A stretch of DNA of 64,000 nt, taken from NCBI GenBank assembly GCA_965203505.1, contig OZ241880.1, positions 1,612,001-1,676,000 of the forward strand. The letters run 5' to 3'. The stretch comes from Bin127 sp965203505. Lineage in GTDB: Bacteria; Chloroflexota; Dehalococcoidia; Lucifugimonadales; Lucifugimonadaceae. Below, in pieces: positions 24,369-33,038 of the stretch (the first letter of the stretch is position 1; each line of letters starts with the position of its first letter). Made by a program: the position numbers and the translations under genes. The notes below the pieces were generated by a model, which did not search any database, was not told where the DNA came from, and saw only the letters and a list, made by a program, of their open reading frames with translations.

Positions 24369-25448
24369 ATGGCTCTCGATTTCCTAAAGATCCCGGATGA
24401 CAACGCGGTACGTGTACCTGCGGAACCGCTGCGTCAGCAAGTGTCGGCGATTTTCCAAGCGGTTGGTACGCCTACGCGCTACGCGGACATAACCGCTGAC
24501 GCTTTAACGCTCGCGAGCCTGCGGGGTGTCGACACGCACGGCGCAACCAACGTAGTGAGATACACCGAATCGATCATGGACGGAACGTTTAAGTCGCCTC
24601 AGGAGATCAAAGTCATCTCGGAATCAGACACCACGGTCCTGCTGAGTTGCGGTTGGGGTCTCGGTCATCCTGCTGCGCACGTCGGCATGGAGATGGCGAT
24701 GGACAAGGCAGCCGAGCACGGCGTAGGGATGTCTACGATCCGCGATGGACACCACGTCGGAATGGTCGCTTACTACGCAATGCTGGCGCTCGATCGAGAC
24801 ATGATTGGCATTGCTATGACGAACGCAGGGCCTGCGGTCAGGCCAGCGTTAGGCAGAAAGGCGATGCTTGGCACGAACCCGATTGGGTTTGCTGCACCGG
24901 CGGGTGAGGAGACCGATTTCGTGCTCGACATGGCGACTTCGACCGTTGCAAGTGGCAAGATCGGATTAGCACGTCGCCTGGGCGTGCCGATACCGGCGGG
25001 ATGGGCGGTCGACGCGGAAGGCGACGCAGTCACGGACCCTCCCGGCGACCGCGGCGAGAACTGGGCGCAAAACCCGCTGGGCAACACCCGCGAACAGGGC
25101 GCTCACAAAGGCTACGGCCTGGCGATGATGGTGGACATCCTCTGCGGCGTGCTTTCCGGCGGTGGTTACAGTTCGTTCATCGGTGGCGGCAGGAACATGT
25201 CGTTCGCAATGGCGATCGACATCGCTGCGTTCCGTCCGGTTGACGCATTCAAGGAGATGATGGACGAAATGATCCAAGCGCTCCATGAATCTCCGACCGA
25301 GCCCGGTGCCGATCGTGTGTTGGTTGCAGGTGACCCGGAGGAAGAAGCGACGCGAGACCGTAAAGCCAACGGTGTGCCAATACTTCAGTCGCAATACGAC
25401 GACATCGTTGGAATCGCAAAGCGCGTTGGTGCGGAAGTGCTCATCTAG
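24369..25448 (+). CDS. Malate/L-lactate/ureidoglycolate dehydrogenase family (Ldh_2) oxidoreductase
   Basis: 359 aa NAD(P)-dependent 2-hydroxyacid dehydrogenase with the non-Rossmann Ldh_2 fold. Signatures: SLRGVDTHGATNVVRY, the His-containing GVGMSTIRDGHHVGMVAYYA, MTNAGPAVRPALGRKAMLGTNPIGFAAP (in pieces), DMATSTVASGKI and GAHKGYGLAMMVDIL. Start ATG 24369 with TAAGGAG 8 bases upstream. It follows the ornithine-cyclodeaminase-like gene by 26 bases. Likely oxidises a small 2-hydroxyacid such as malate, sulfolactate or ureidoglycolate; the exact one is open. Confidence 0.9.
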   Translation: MALDFLKIPDDNAVRVPAEPLRQQVSAIFQAVGTPTRYADITADALTLASLRGVDTHGATNVVRYTESIMDGTFKSPQEIKVISESDTTVLLSCGWGLGHPAAHVGMEMAMDKAAEHGVGMSTIRDGHHVGMVAYYAMLALDRDMIGIAMTNAGPAVRPALGRKAMLGTNPIGFAAPAGEETDFVLDMATSTVASGKIGLARRLGVPIPAGWAVDAEGDAVTDPPGDRGENWAQNPLGNTREQGAHKGYGLAMMVDILCGVLSGGGYSSFIGGGRNMSFAMAIDIAAFRPVDAFKEMMDEMIQALHESPTEPGADRVLVAGDPEEEATRDRKANGVPILQSQYDDIVGIAKRVGAEVLI

Positions 25449-25475
25449 TTTGCACTCGCATCGGATAGTTCATTT

Positions 25476-25492
25476 GGGCGTCTAGAGCGCCC
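25476..25492. terminator. Weak hairpin between convergent genes
   Basis: GGGCG-TCTAGAG-CGCCC lies between the convergent Ldh_2 and cupin-globin genes. Only a 5-bp stem and no T-run on either strand, so termination here is doubtful. Confidence 0.25.
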
Positions 25493-25502
25493 GAAGACCG
25501 CA

Positions 25503-26213
25503 TTAATATGCCGCGGTAATCATCTGAATTCCCGGCCGTAGGCGGACGCGCCACAGCCGATCAAGGTCTTTATCCCATTCGGGATCTAAGAGGCTGACAG
25601 TAGCGCATATGCTGTCAAGCCACAATTCGTAAAGGAACGGAGGGATGTTGCGATTCTCTCGGTTGTGTGTTTCGCCAAGCCGCTTGAGCATCGTGCGCAT
25701 ATCTGGTTCCGCGACGTCATGTTCGACCATCATCTTGACCGAATCCCGGAGTACCGTTCTTTGCCGAATGAACTCAGTGTTTTCGAAGTGTTGCGGAATT
25801 TCTTGGGAGGCATTGAGGAACGACTCGTAAAACACTTCACCAATTTCGCCATATGATTCGCAACGCTCAAGACTCTGCCGCACTGCATCATCCGCGTAGC
25901 TGCCGGGAGTCCTAATCTCGGTTTCAGCTGACAGTTCGCGAAAGAAGTCCACGCGGCATAGGACGGGATCGGACACGTTGACGTAGTGAGCTTCCTCTGG
26001 AGGAATCACGACCAAGTCGGGCGCAATGATGTCTACATCCAAACCTGTGTCGAGCTCAACGTATTGCACGAGACCTTCAAATACGTGCAACACTCCCCAC
26101 CGACCTTTAGCCAGTTGGTGCTCCATCTCGAACGGTTCAGGAATAGTATCGGTGGTGAAATTCAATGATCCTCCACTTGGGACTACGTTATCGGGAAGTC
26201 GTCTTTTGGTCAT
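25503..26213 (-). CDS. Fusion of a DUF1971-type cupin and a globin
   Basis: 236 aa. Residues ~6-92 match the small TehB-associated DUF1971 cupin: LPDNVVPSGGSLNFTTDTIPEPF, LAKGRWGVLHVFEG, VVIPPEEAHYVNVSDPVLCRVDFFRE (in pieces). Residues ~105-236 fit a bacterial globin: GEVFYESFLNAS, FENTEFIRQRTVL (Phe and distal-side Gln candidates), the proximal His in LGETHNRENRNIPPFLYELW (H183), and a C-terminal helix LDRLWRVRLRPGI. Normally these are separate proteins. A heme-linked redox, NO or oxygen sensor/enzyme is a guess. Divergent from the sulfatase-like gene with a 192-base gap that holds both promoters but shows no clear motif to me. Confidence 0.8.
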   Translation of the reverse strand: MTKRRLPDNVVPSGGSLNFTTDTIPEPFEMEHQLAKGRWGVLHVFEGLVQYVELDTGLDVDIIAPDLVVIPPEEAHYVNVSDPVLCRVDFFRELSAETEIRTPGSYADDAVRQSLERCESYGEIGEVFYESFLNASQEIPQHFENTEFIRQRTVLRDSVKMMVEHDVAEPDMRTMLKRLGETHNRENRNIPPFLYELWLDSICATVSLLDPEWDKDLDRLWRVRLRPGIQMITAAY

Positions 26214-26405
26214 GTGGCGTTCTCATCTGTAGTCGAATTGTTACAGGTCGAAATCGTAAAACCCTCGGCGAAAGTGGTGAACACCGAGATCCCTAGAGAC
26301 ATGTGACGCGCGGCTTGCATGTTACTATTTTCGCCCGAACTGCCTGAGATCGATGTGCCGGCCTGTTGGATTGCGAATGGATAGCTATCAGGGGTCCCAA
26401 ATGAG

Positions 26406-27815
26406 ATGCCAAACATGAATCCCGACGGATCGGGTCGAAGACCAAACATTCTGATCATCGGTGTCGATTCGCTGAGAGCGCCGAATCTGAGTTGCTACGG
26501 ATACCCGCGTCTCACATCTCCTCACATCGACCAGTTGGCCGCACAAGGAGCGCTTTTCGAAAACACCTTCAGCGCTCACATACCGACAACGAGTGGCTAC
26601 ACCTCTATGATGAGCGGTCTAGACGTATTCTCGTCGCAAGTCGTTGCGCTTCGGCACCAAGGCCCCGTGAGGTCCGAAGTGACGATGCTGTCGGAGTTGT
26701 TGAAGGGCGAAGGGTACAACACGGCATGCGTCGGTTTAAGCGGTAATCCGAGTTCGAGAGGCTTCGACACCTATCTGGATTACAAGGCATGGGGATCGTG
26801 GGAGGAAGGTCGGAGCGACAAGGCGCAAGACCTTAACCGAGTTTTTCTGCCGGAATTGGATCGACTCTGCGAAGCAGATGAGCCTTTCTTCGTGCTGCTG
26901 CGCCACATGGATCCGCACGCACCGTACTTGCCACCGGAACCGTTTGAGCGGATGTTCTATCACGGAGACGAGTTTGATTCGTCGAACAATTCGATGGAAC
27001 CTGTGTTTTCTTTCAAACCTTTCCGTGATTTCTTGGCAAGTTGGATGCCTCCCGGAATTACCGACAAGGACTACGTGATCGCGCAGTATGACGGAGCCAT
27101 CGCTTACATGGATGCGGCGATCAAAACGATCCTGACAAATCTTGAATCGCGAGGATTACTCGACGACACGATCATCGTATTGAACTCTGATCACGGGGAG
27201 ACTCTTTACGAGCACGAGTGTTTCTTCGACCACCACGGTCTGTACGATTCCAACCTGCACGTCCCTCTGATCATTCGACATCCGTCCAAAGTGCCTGCCG
27301 GATTACGGATAGGCGGCTACAACCAGCACAAGGATTTAATGCCGACTCTCTTGGAGTTGGCAGGGATTGAGAGCGACATCGATTTCGATGGGCGGAGTCT
27401 TATGGGAATGGTTAGGGGAGAGGTCGCATCGCACGAATCCGAGATATACATCACAGAATGCACTTGGATGAGGAAACATGGCTGGCGCACGCCGCAATGG
27501 AAGCTGATCCGAGCGCTGGAACCGGATTTCCACTTCAAACCGCCGGTGGAGCTCTACAACCTTGTCGAAGACCCGTTGGAAACAATGGACGTCGCAGAGG
27601 CACACCCTGACGTAGTGGAAAGTTTGACTGGCAGGATGGAGAGTTGGATAGCAAAACGCGAACGCGAAACCGGACTCGAAAATCCGATCCATCACCAAGG
27701 CGATTGGCATGGCCACGAAGGAATCGGAGCGTTCAAATCGTCGCAGCAGGCATACGACACGCTGTACATCGGCGATTCATCGACTGCGAGACGGTTGCAG
27801 GCGAAATCTCGGTAG
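26406..27815 (+). CDS. Sulfatase-like hydrolase (alkaline phosphatase superfamily) without the formylglycine Cys
   Basis: 469 aa. N-terminal metal-binding block ILIIGVDSLRAPNLSCYGY, then HIPTTSGYTSMMSG where a sulfatase would read CxPxRxSLLTG: Thr61 takes the place of the Cys/Ser that becomes formylglycine, and the motif Arg is Tyr. Later blocks are typical: LLRHMDPHAPYLPP, AIAYMDAAIKTIL, VLNSDHGETLYEH, FDHHGLYDSNLHVPLIIRHP and a C-terminal ELYNLVEDPLE. Thr nucleophiles occur in phospho-/phosphonate-cleaving members (for example EptA, LtaS and NPP), so a phosphodiesterase or phosphonate hydrolase is plausible. No signal peptide. An alternative ATG is three codons in. Confidence 0.82.
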   Translation: MPNMNPDGSGRRPNILIIGVDSLRAPNLSCYGYPRLTSPHIDQLAAQGALFENTFSAHIPTTSGYTSMMSGLDVFSSQVVALRHQGPVRSEVTMLSELLKGEGYNTACVGLSGNPSSRGFDTYLDYKAWGSWEEGRSDKAQDLNRVFLPELDRLCEADEPFFVLLRHMDPHAPYLPPEPFERMFYHGDEFDSSNNSMEPVFSFKPFRDFLASWMPPGITDKDYVIAQYDGAIAYMDAAIKTILTNLESRGLLDDTIIVLNSDHGETLYEHECFFDHHGLYDSNLHVPLIIRHPSKVPAGLRIGGYNQHKDLMPTLLELAGIESDIDFDGRSLMGMVRGEVASHESEIYITECTWMRKHGWRTPQWKLIRALEPDFHFKPPVELYNLVEDPLETMDVAEAHPDVVESLTGRMESWIAKRERETGLENPIHHQGDWHGHEGIGAFKSSQQAYDTLYIGDSSTARRLQAKSR

Positions 27816-27851
27816 CGTGCGTATTCGCGAATGTCCTAGGAGGAACTGAAT

Positions 27852-28847
27852 TTGACGCTGAAGGTTGCAGTCGTGGGGCTCGGGGGTATTGGTACTCGAC
27901 ATGCAGATATCTACGCCGCAGATGATCGTTGCGAATTAGTCGCCGTGTGCGACGCGTTGCCAGACAAAGCAGGCTTAGCGGCGAATCGCTACGGCTGCGG
28001 ATCATTCTCGTCAGTAGACGAAATGATTGAAGCCCAGGAGATCGACATCGCCAGCGTCTGCACGGCAGGTGTGGAAAACGGTGGTGATCACTACGAGCCG
28101 ACGATGACGCTTCTCAGTGCCGGCATACCGGTGTTGGGTGAGAAGCCGATCTCCAACCGGATCCCGGAAGCTCGCGAGATGGTAGCGCTCGCCAAAGAGA
28201 AGGGCCTCCGGTACGGAATTAATCTGAACCATCGCTTCACGCCCGCAGCGGTTCGCGCCAGAGAGTGGGTTGATGCAGGTCGTCTAGGTGAATTGAACAT
28301 CGTCAACATGACGATGTGGATCAACAATCCCAACGAGAGTTCGCCGTACTTCCACATGCGAGCGTTACATCCCCATTCAATTGATGTGATGCAGTACTTC
28401 TGTGGTGATGTCAAGAGGGTTCAAGCGTTCTTCAAACGTGGAAAAGGACGGAAGATTTGGTCTAACGTCCAAGTCAACATGCAGTTCGAAAACGGCGTCA
28501 TTGGTCATTTGACCGGCAGTTACGACGCTGGTGGAAGTTATGGCTTGGAAAGACTAGAAGTGGTCGGTTCAGAGGCTAGATTCGTGATTTTGGAGGCGTG
28601 CGAGCAGTTGGAGTTTTATCCGAGACGTTCTCAGCAGGTCGAACGATTCTCATACTTGGGCGGCATGATGAGTTTCGGCGAGACGTTTGAAAGCCGGATC
28701 ACACGTTGGATCGACCAAAACATCGAAGGTGCGGACCCGGCCGATATCGACGGATCCGGAGAAGACGCGTTGAAGTCACAACTGATAATCGAAGCGGCGA
28801 TTGAATCGTGGGAACGCGGTACGGTCGTCGATATCAAAGGGAATTGA
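27852..28847 (+). CDS. Gfo/Idh/MocA-family NAD(P)-dependent oxidoreductase
   Basis: 331 aa. N-terminal Rossmann motif VAVVGLGGIGTRHADIY, the family signature GEKPISNRIPEAREMV (catalytic-site Lys in EKP), LNHRFTPA, and the C-terminal block RALHPHSIDVMQYFCGDV with the catalytic His. Typical substrates are sugars, inositols and their derivatives. TTG start at 27852 is supported by AGGAGGAA 8 bases upstream. The stop overlaps the ATG of the sugar isomerase/epimerase gene (TGATG), so the pair is coupled and probably acts in the same sugar pathway. Confidence 0.9.
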   Translation: MTLKVAVVGLGGIGTRHADIYAADDRCELVAVCDALPDKAGLAANRYGCGSFSSVDEMIEAQEIDIASVCTAGVENGGDHYEPTMTLLSAGIPVLGEKPISNRIPEAREMVALAKEKGLRYGINLNHRFTPAAVRAREWVDAGRLGELNIVNMTMWINNPNESSPYFHMRALHPHSIDVMQYFCGDVKRVQAFFKRGKGRKIWSNVQVNMQFENGVIGHLTGSYDAGGSYGLERLEVVGSEARFVILEACEQLEFYPRRSQQVERFSYLGGMMSFGETFESRITRWIDQNIEGADPADIDGSGEDALKSQLIIEAAIESWERGTVVDIKGN

Positions 28848-29647
28848 TGATGAAACTTGGAGCAAACTCTGTGCTTTTTGGCGGTCACAGTATGGCCGAT
28901 GCATTTCGCGGGATCGCCATGGCAGGTTACGACGGTATCGAGTTGTCTGCAATTGATGGCATGAGCGAGCACTTGGTGCTGGATCGTTGGGAAGAACTGG
29001 TGCCCGAAATCCTCGACCTTTCGCAGGAGTTCGGTCTTGAACTGCTGGCGATCGAGCAGCCGCGGCGAGATCCCGACGTTATGGAACGCGCTTGCCGCGC
29101 TGCGTCAGCACTGGGTATCCCAGTAGTCAACACCGGCCCCGGTGGTACATCGGACGATGAGGAAAGTCTGAAAGCCTCAATCAGTTCGCTCTCGGAAATG
29201 GCGAAGATTGGTGAAGAGCATGGTGTCACGACATGCGTGAAAGCGCACGTCGGAGCCAGCATTTACAACACGCCAACAACCCTTCGCGTGATGGAAGCGA
29301 TCGATTCACCCGCGTTTGGCATCGACATGGATCCATCACACATTCATCGAGCAGGGGAGAACCCGGCCGAGGCAATCGCCGCAGTCATGTCCCGCGTGAA
29401 ACACGTCCACATCCGCGATTGCAAAGGCATGCAGTCGGGTCCTGGCGCACCGGAGAATCAAGCAAACGGTCGTGGGGACATCGATCTCCTTGGTTTCGTA
29501 AGGGTGTTGCACGAGCATGGGTATGATGGTGCGCTGAACCTAGAGGTGATCGGCGCTAAGGAGTACAGCATGGAGCAGTGTTGCACTATCGCGGCGGAGT
29601 CGCGGGGTCACATGCAGGCGTGTTTACAGGCTTGCGGGGCGCGCTAG
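28847..29647 (+). CDS. Sugar phosphate isomerase/epimerase-type TIM barrel protein
   Basis: 266 aa AP-endonuclease-2-type TIM barrel (xylose isomerase-like). Blocks: GIAMAGYDGIELSAIDG, EFGLELLAIEQP, GIPVVNTGPGGT, FGIDMDPSHIHRAGENP, VKHVHIRDCKG, GDIDLLGFVRVLHEHGYDGALNLEVIG (in pieces). Metal ligands Glu, Asp/His, His and Glu are recognisable (KAHVG, DPSH, HIRD, LEV). Start ATG 28847 overlaps the stop of the oxidoreductase; a second ATG follows immediately. Such Gfo/Idh plus isomerase pairs act in inositol or keto-sugar catabolism. Confidence 0.88.
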   Translation: MMKLGANSVLFGGHSMADAFRGIAMAGYDGIELSAIDGMSEHLVLDRWEELVPEILDLSQEFGLELLAIEQPRRDPDVMERACRAASALGIPVVNTGPGGTSDDEESLKASISSLSEMAKIGEEHGVTTCVKAHVGASIYNTPTTLRVMEAIDSPAFGIDMDPSHIHRAGENPAEAIAAVMSRVKHVHIRDCKGMQSGPGAPENQANGRGDIDLLGFVRVLHEHGYDGALNLEVIGAKEYSMEQCCTIAAESRGHMQACLQACGAR

Positions 29648-29680
29648 AAGATAGAAAGGCTAGCTGGAAAGAAGGTCAGC

Positions 29681-30454
29681 ATGGCTATATGGGAGGAATG
29701 GGGGAAAATCGATATTGATGCAGACCCTCCTTACTGTCTGCCCCATGATCATCTCACCATCAAGTGTTCGAAATGGTCGCGCGATTTGTGCGGCTTGACC
29801 GCTATTCGTGCTGCTGCGTTGGGCGGTCATGCACCCGGAAATACGGGTGACAAGCGATTGCACTTCGGCCGGATACCGACACCATACTTAGGCGATTTGC
29901 GCAATGCCAAGGTTTACATACTGACGTTGAATCCTGGCCACCAACCGATCGATTATTGGTGGGATTTTCAACGCCCCGACTTTCGTGAAGCAATGAAAAG
30001 AAATCTGAAGCAAATCCAACCAGTTAAGTTCGATTTCTTGAACCCAGAATTCGCTGGGCATCCCGGTTCGAAATATTGGAAGAAGAAATTTAAGGACGTA
30101 ATCGATGGTCTGACAAGCGAAACAGTTACCCCTCACGCAGCCCAAGCCAAAATCGCATCTGCGACCGCTGTCATCCAATTGGTTCCCTATCCTAGCGTCA
30201 AAGGGGATGGCGTAGCAGAACTTTCCGACAGACTAGAATCCACTTTGTTGGCAAAGATGTTCGTCAAGAAGCACGTTCTCAAAAAGGTGCGCAACCGAGA
30301 GGCCATCGCAGTCGTCCTGAGGCAACGTTGGAGATGGAATGCGGCGCTGGATCCACGAATCGGGCCAAAAAAGGGGATTTTCCGCAACCAGAATCCCCGG
30401 AACGCTCACTTACCTGCGGAAGCCAAGAAAGTCATTATCCAGATGTTGTCTTGA
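29681..30454 (+). CDS. Hypothetical protein with a uracil-DNA-glycosylase-like motif
   Basis: 257 aa, family not firmly recognised. AKVYILTLNPGHQPIDYWW resembles the motif-1 strand-loop of the uracil-DNA glycosylase superfamily (LNPG), and the following NPEFAGHPGSKYWKKKF has the look of that fold, with a late strand AVIQLVPYPSVKGDG. The catalytic residues of true UDGs cannot be confirmed. ATG at 29681 with AAGAAGG 8 bases upstream. Lys-rich and more AT-rich than its neighbours, which may mean recent transfer. Convergent with the next gene (37-base gap). Confidence 0.6.
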   Translation: MAIWEEWGKIDIDADPPYCLPHDHLTIKCSKWSRDLCGLTAIRAAALGGHAPGNTGDKRLHFGRIPTPYLGDLRNAKVYILTLNPGHQPIDYWWDFQRPDFREAMKRNLKQIQPVKFDFLNPEFAGHPGSKYWKKKFKDVIDGLTSETVTPHAAQAKIASATAVIQLVPYPSVKGDGVAELSDRLESTLLAKMFVKKHVLKKVRNREAIAVVLRQRWRWNAALDPRIGPKKGIFRNQNPRNAHLPAEAKKVIIQMLS

Positions 30455-30491
30455 CACACCCGACAACGGGCAAGGTGCGTTCCAACGTTCG

Positions 30492-31757
30492 TTACGCCCG
30501 CCTCAACACCGGTGAAATCGCCAGCGCGATCAGGCTCGTAGCCGCGACGATCAACCCGGCTCCACCAATCGCCCAACGTACGCCGAACGCATCGCCGACT
30601 GCGCCCATCGCTAGGTGACCGACCCATCCGAAGCCGATTGCGAATACCCACCCGCCTATTGCACGACCGCGCAGACGATTTGGTACGTTTGCTTGAAGCA
30701 GGGTCCACTCCATAGCGTCGAACATCGACGCGGCGGCTCCAACCATCGTGACTAGCAACAGCGCCGTGATCAGATTTGGGCTGGCTGCCACCCCCATGAG
30801 GCCTAGGCCGTAGCCCATCGCAATGCCTAGGAGTAATGGTCCTTTCCGGCTGAAATCGCCGAGGAATGTCAGCGCGATTGCTCCTGCGACCGCACCCAAC
30901 CCGGCGGCGAACCTCAATGTGCCGAGGCCCGATTCTGCGACCTTCAACTCGTCGCGAGCCATGGCTGGCATGACCGAGTCGTAGGCGAAGCCGAATATCT
31001 CGACCACTATCGCCATCCATAGAAGAGTGGACACCGCTGGAATTCGCATCATCGATCTGATGCCGATGATCGCGTCCTTGAAGATACGCGCCGCGGATGC
31101 TCCCGTTTGACGGACGGAGGTCTGAATTGTCGGTACGAAAAGTACGACGATGCCACCGACCAATACCGATCCGGCGGCGGCGAATAGGGCGGCTGGGATT
31201 CCGACGAACTCTGCGATAATTCCGCTGGCGAGCGCACCGGCGGCAGAAACGGCTCTAGTGCCTACTGAATGAACTGAAATGGCGTTCATTCGGGCTTCGC
31301 GCGGCACGATGTCGGTGATAAGGCCCTGCTTGGCAGGCATATCGAAGGAGTTGACAACGCCTTCGAACGCGACGATCACGAATATCGGCCATGGATTGGA
31401 AAATCCGTTCAACGCAATGAGCGCGATTGACAGCATCGAGGTTGCCCTGATTAGTGCTGTCAAAGGCAGAAGTCGGTTTCGGGGGAATCGATCGGCGACG
31501 GCGCCGCCAATGGGGGCGGCGATGATGCCCGGCGCAGACCCGGCGGCGAACGTGGCGGCAGACAGCAGGACGGAGTCTGTCTGCTCGAGTACGAGCCATC
31601 CGACGGCTAATCGTTCGGCCCATATGCCTAGCGCGACAAAGTTCGCGCTGAACCAAAGAGACCGAAATGCGGGGTACTCTAAGGCGGCGAAGGGTTTTGG
31701 CGTTTTGAACGGGAACCGGCACCTTCGTGTCGCCGATTGGGATTTAGACCGATCCAT
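30492..31757 (-). CDS. MFS transporter (MFS_3/EntS-like)
   Basis: 421 aa, about 12 hydrophobic segments, with loop motif GGAVADRFPRNRLLPL after TM2 and FRSLWFSANFVALGIWAERLAVGWLVLEQTDS (in pieces) at the N-terminus, the pattern of the EntS/MFS_3 exporters. The domain-2 loop reads LGDFSRKGPLLL. The substrate is unknown; no siderophore genes are nearby. Transcribed away from the M24 peptidase gene, which ends 58 bases upstream. Confidence 0.85.
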   Translation of the reverse strand: MDRSKSQSATRRCRFPFKTPKPFAALEYPAFRSLWFSANFVALGIWAERLAVGWLVLEQTDSVLLSAATFAAGSAPGIIAAPIGGAVADRFPRNRLLPLTALIRATSMLSIALIALNGFSNPWPIFVIVAFEGVVNSFDMPAKQGLITDIVPREARMNAISVHSVGTRAVSAAGALASGIIAEFVGIPAALFAAAGSVLVGGIVVLFVPTIQTSVRQTGASAARIFKDAIIGIRSMMRIPAVSTLLWMAIVVEIFGFAYDSVMPAMARDELKVAESGLGTLRFAAGLGAVAGAIALTFLGDFSRKGPLLLGIAMGYGLGLMGVAASPNLITALLLVTMVGAAASMFDAMEWTLLQANVPNRLRGRAIGGWVFAIGFGWVGHLAMGAVGDAFGVRWAIGGAGLIVAATSLIALAISPVLRRA

Positions 31758-31814
31758 CGCCTAACGTTACGTCAATTCGACGCGGATCACCCCGCTATTT
31801 GCGTTCCCGATCAG

Positions 31815-33023
31815 TCAGGTCGATATCTGGTGGATTCGTTCTTGGATTTCGCCCGTGATTTCAACATCGGTGTCGCTTACGAATATGTCCATCTCCGAGC
31901 GAACTCCGAATTCTGGCAGATATATTCCGGGTTCGACCGATGTGCAGATGCCCGGGATGAGTTGGCGCGTGTCGTGGGTTTCCCAATCGTCCAGATTGAC
32001 CGCGTTCGAATGAACTTCGGGTCCGATGCTATGGCCGAGTCGGTGGACAAACCATTTGCCATATCCGTCGTTTGTGATCGAATCACGTGCTACGCGGTCA
32101 ACTTGCCATCCCTGCGTTGCTTCGCCGTTCCGATGCCGGTCTCTCAGAAACTCGTACGCTGAATCTCGAGCTCGTCGAACGGAATCGAAGACTCTCAGGT
32201 GGTCAGAGGTAGGAGGAGTTCCTATCTTCGCCATCCAAGTGATGTCCGCATAAACCGGTTCGCTGCCGTCGTTGATTCTGTCTGAAGTGAACGGTTCAAT
32301 GGATGTGGGTTTCGCCCATGCGTCGATCAGTAGCCAGCCGTCGCGTCGGATGATCGCCGAGTCCTCCGGCGCAGGATCGTAGTGCGGGTCTGAAGAGTTC
32401 GAATCGAACGCAACTACTGGCCCTTCATCTGTCACGAGACCTGCACGATCGAATCGTCCGCGTATGAACTCCGCGACATCGTGTTCCGAGATTTTCCAAC
32501 GGACGTTCTCGCTGATGAAGTTGAAGGCTTCATGCATTGAGTTGACGATTTCGGACATGGCGTAACGATGTGATGCTAGCTGAGCGTCATTCCAGCGCTC
32601 GGTCGCGTATTGCGACACGTCGGCAGATGGCACCACATCCAAACCAAAAGATCGAATCAGCTCGACGGAACCCGCGTCTACACGAGCTACTCTGGGTAAT
32701 TCGTACATTGGCGAGTAGTCCATTGCTACTTTGCCGTGGCTTGGCAGCATCGATTTGAGTTCCGTCACCATCGTGTCTCTACTGCCGTATGCCGTGATGG
32801 CGAAGATTTCAGGGTCGAAACGGTTTACATCGACGTCGTGCGCGAGGATTCGCGGATCGCCTTCATCGGGGACCCACAACCATGCGGGTCGTGTGAGGTT
32901 TGGCGGTGTATAACCGAGCGCAGCGAAGAAGATGGGGTTCGTGTATCGGTAATCGCGGGTCAACCATCCGGCGATGCCAGTGTTGCTGAGGTAATCCCGT
33001 GCCGCTTTTAGGTCGGTGGCCAT
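31815..33023 (-). CDS. M24-family metallopeptidase (Xaa-Pro aminopeptidase-like)
   Basis: 402 aa. Creatinase-type N-terminal domain (1-150) and pita-bread C-terminal domain. Metal-ligand positions seen: DGWLLIDAWAKP (first Asp; the usual DxG is DAW), YADITWMAKIG (second Asp), VHRLGHSIGPEVH (His), SVEPGIYLPEFG (Glu) and VRSEMDIFVSD (Glu). Likely cleaves dipeptides or proline peptides in the cytosol. It is followed by the MFS gene and preceded 15 bases upstream by the MobA-like gene on the same strand. Confidence 0.88.
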   Translation of the reverse strand: MATDLKAARDYLSNTGIAGWLTRDYRYTNPIFFAALGYTPPNLTRPAWLWVPDEGDPRILAHDVDVNRFDPEIFAITAYGSRDTMVTELKSMLPSHGKVAMDYSPMYELPRVARVDAGSVELIRSFGLDVVPSADVSQYATERWNDAQLASHRYAMSEIVNSMHEAFNFISENVRWKISEHDVAEFIRGRFDRAGLVTDEGPVVAFDSNSSDPHYDPAPEDSAIIRRDGWLLIDAWAKPTSIEPFTSDRINDGSEPVYADITWMAKIGTPPTSDHLRVFDSVRRARDSAYEFLRDRHRNGEATQGWQVDRVARDSITNDGYGKWFVHRLGHSIGPEVHSNAVNLDDWETHDTRQLIPGICTSVEPGIYLPEFGVRSEMDIFVSDTDVEITGEIQERIHQIST

Positions 33024-33038
33024 GTGATCATCGTTTCC

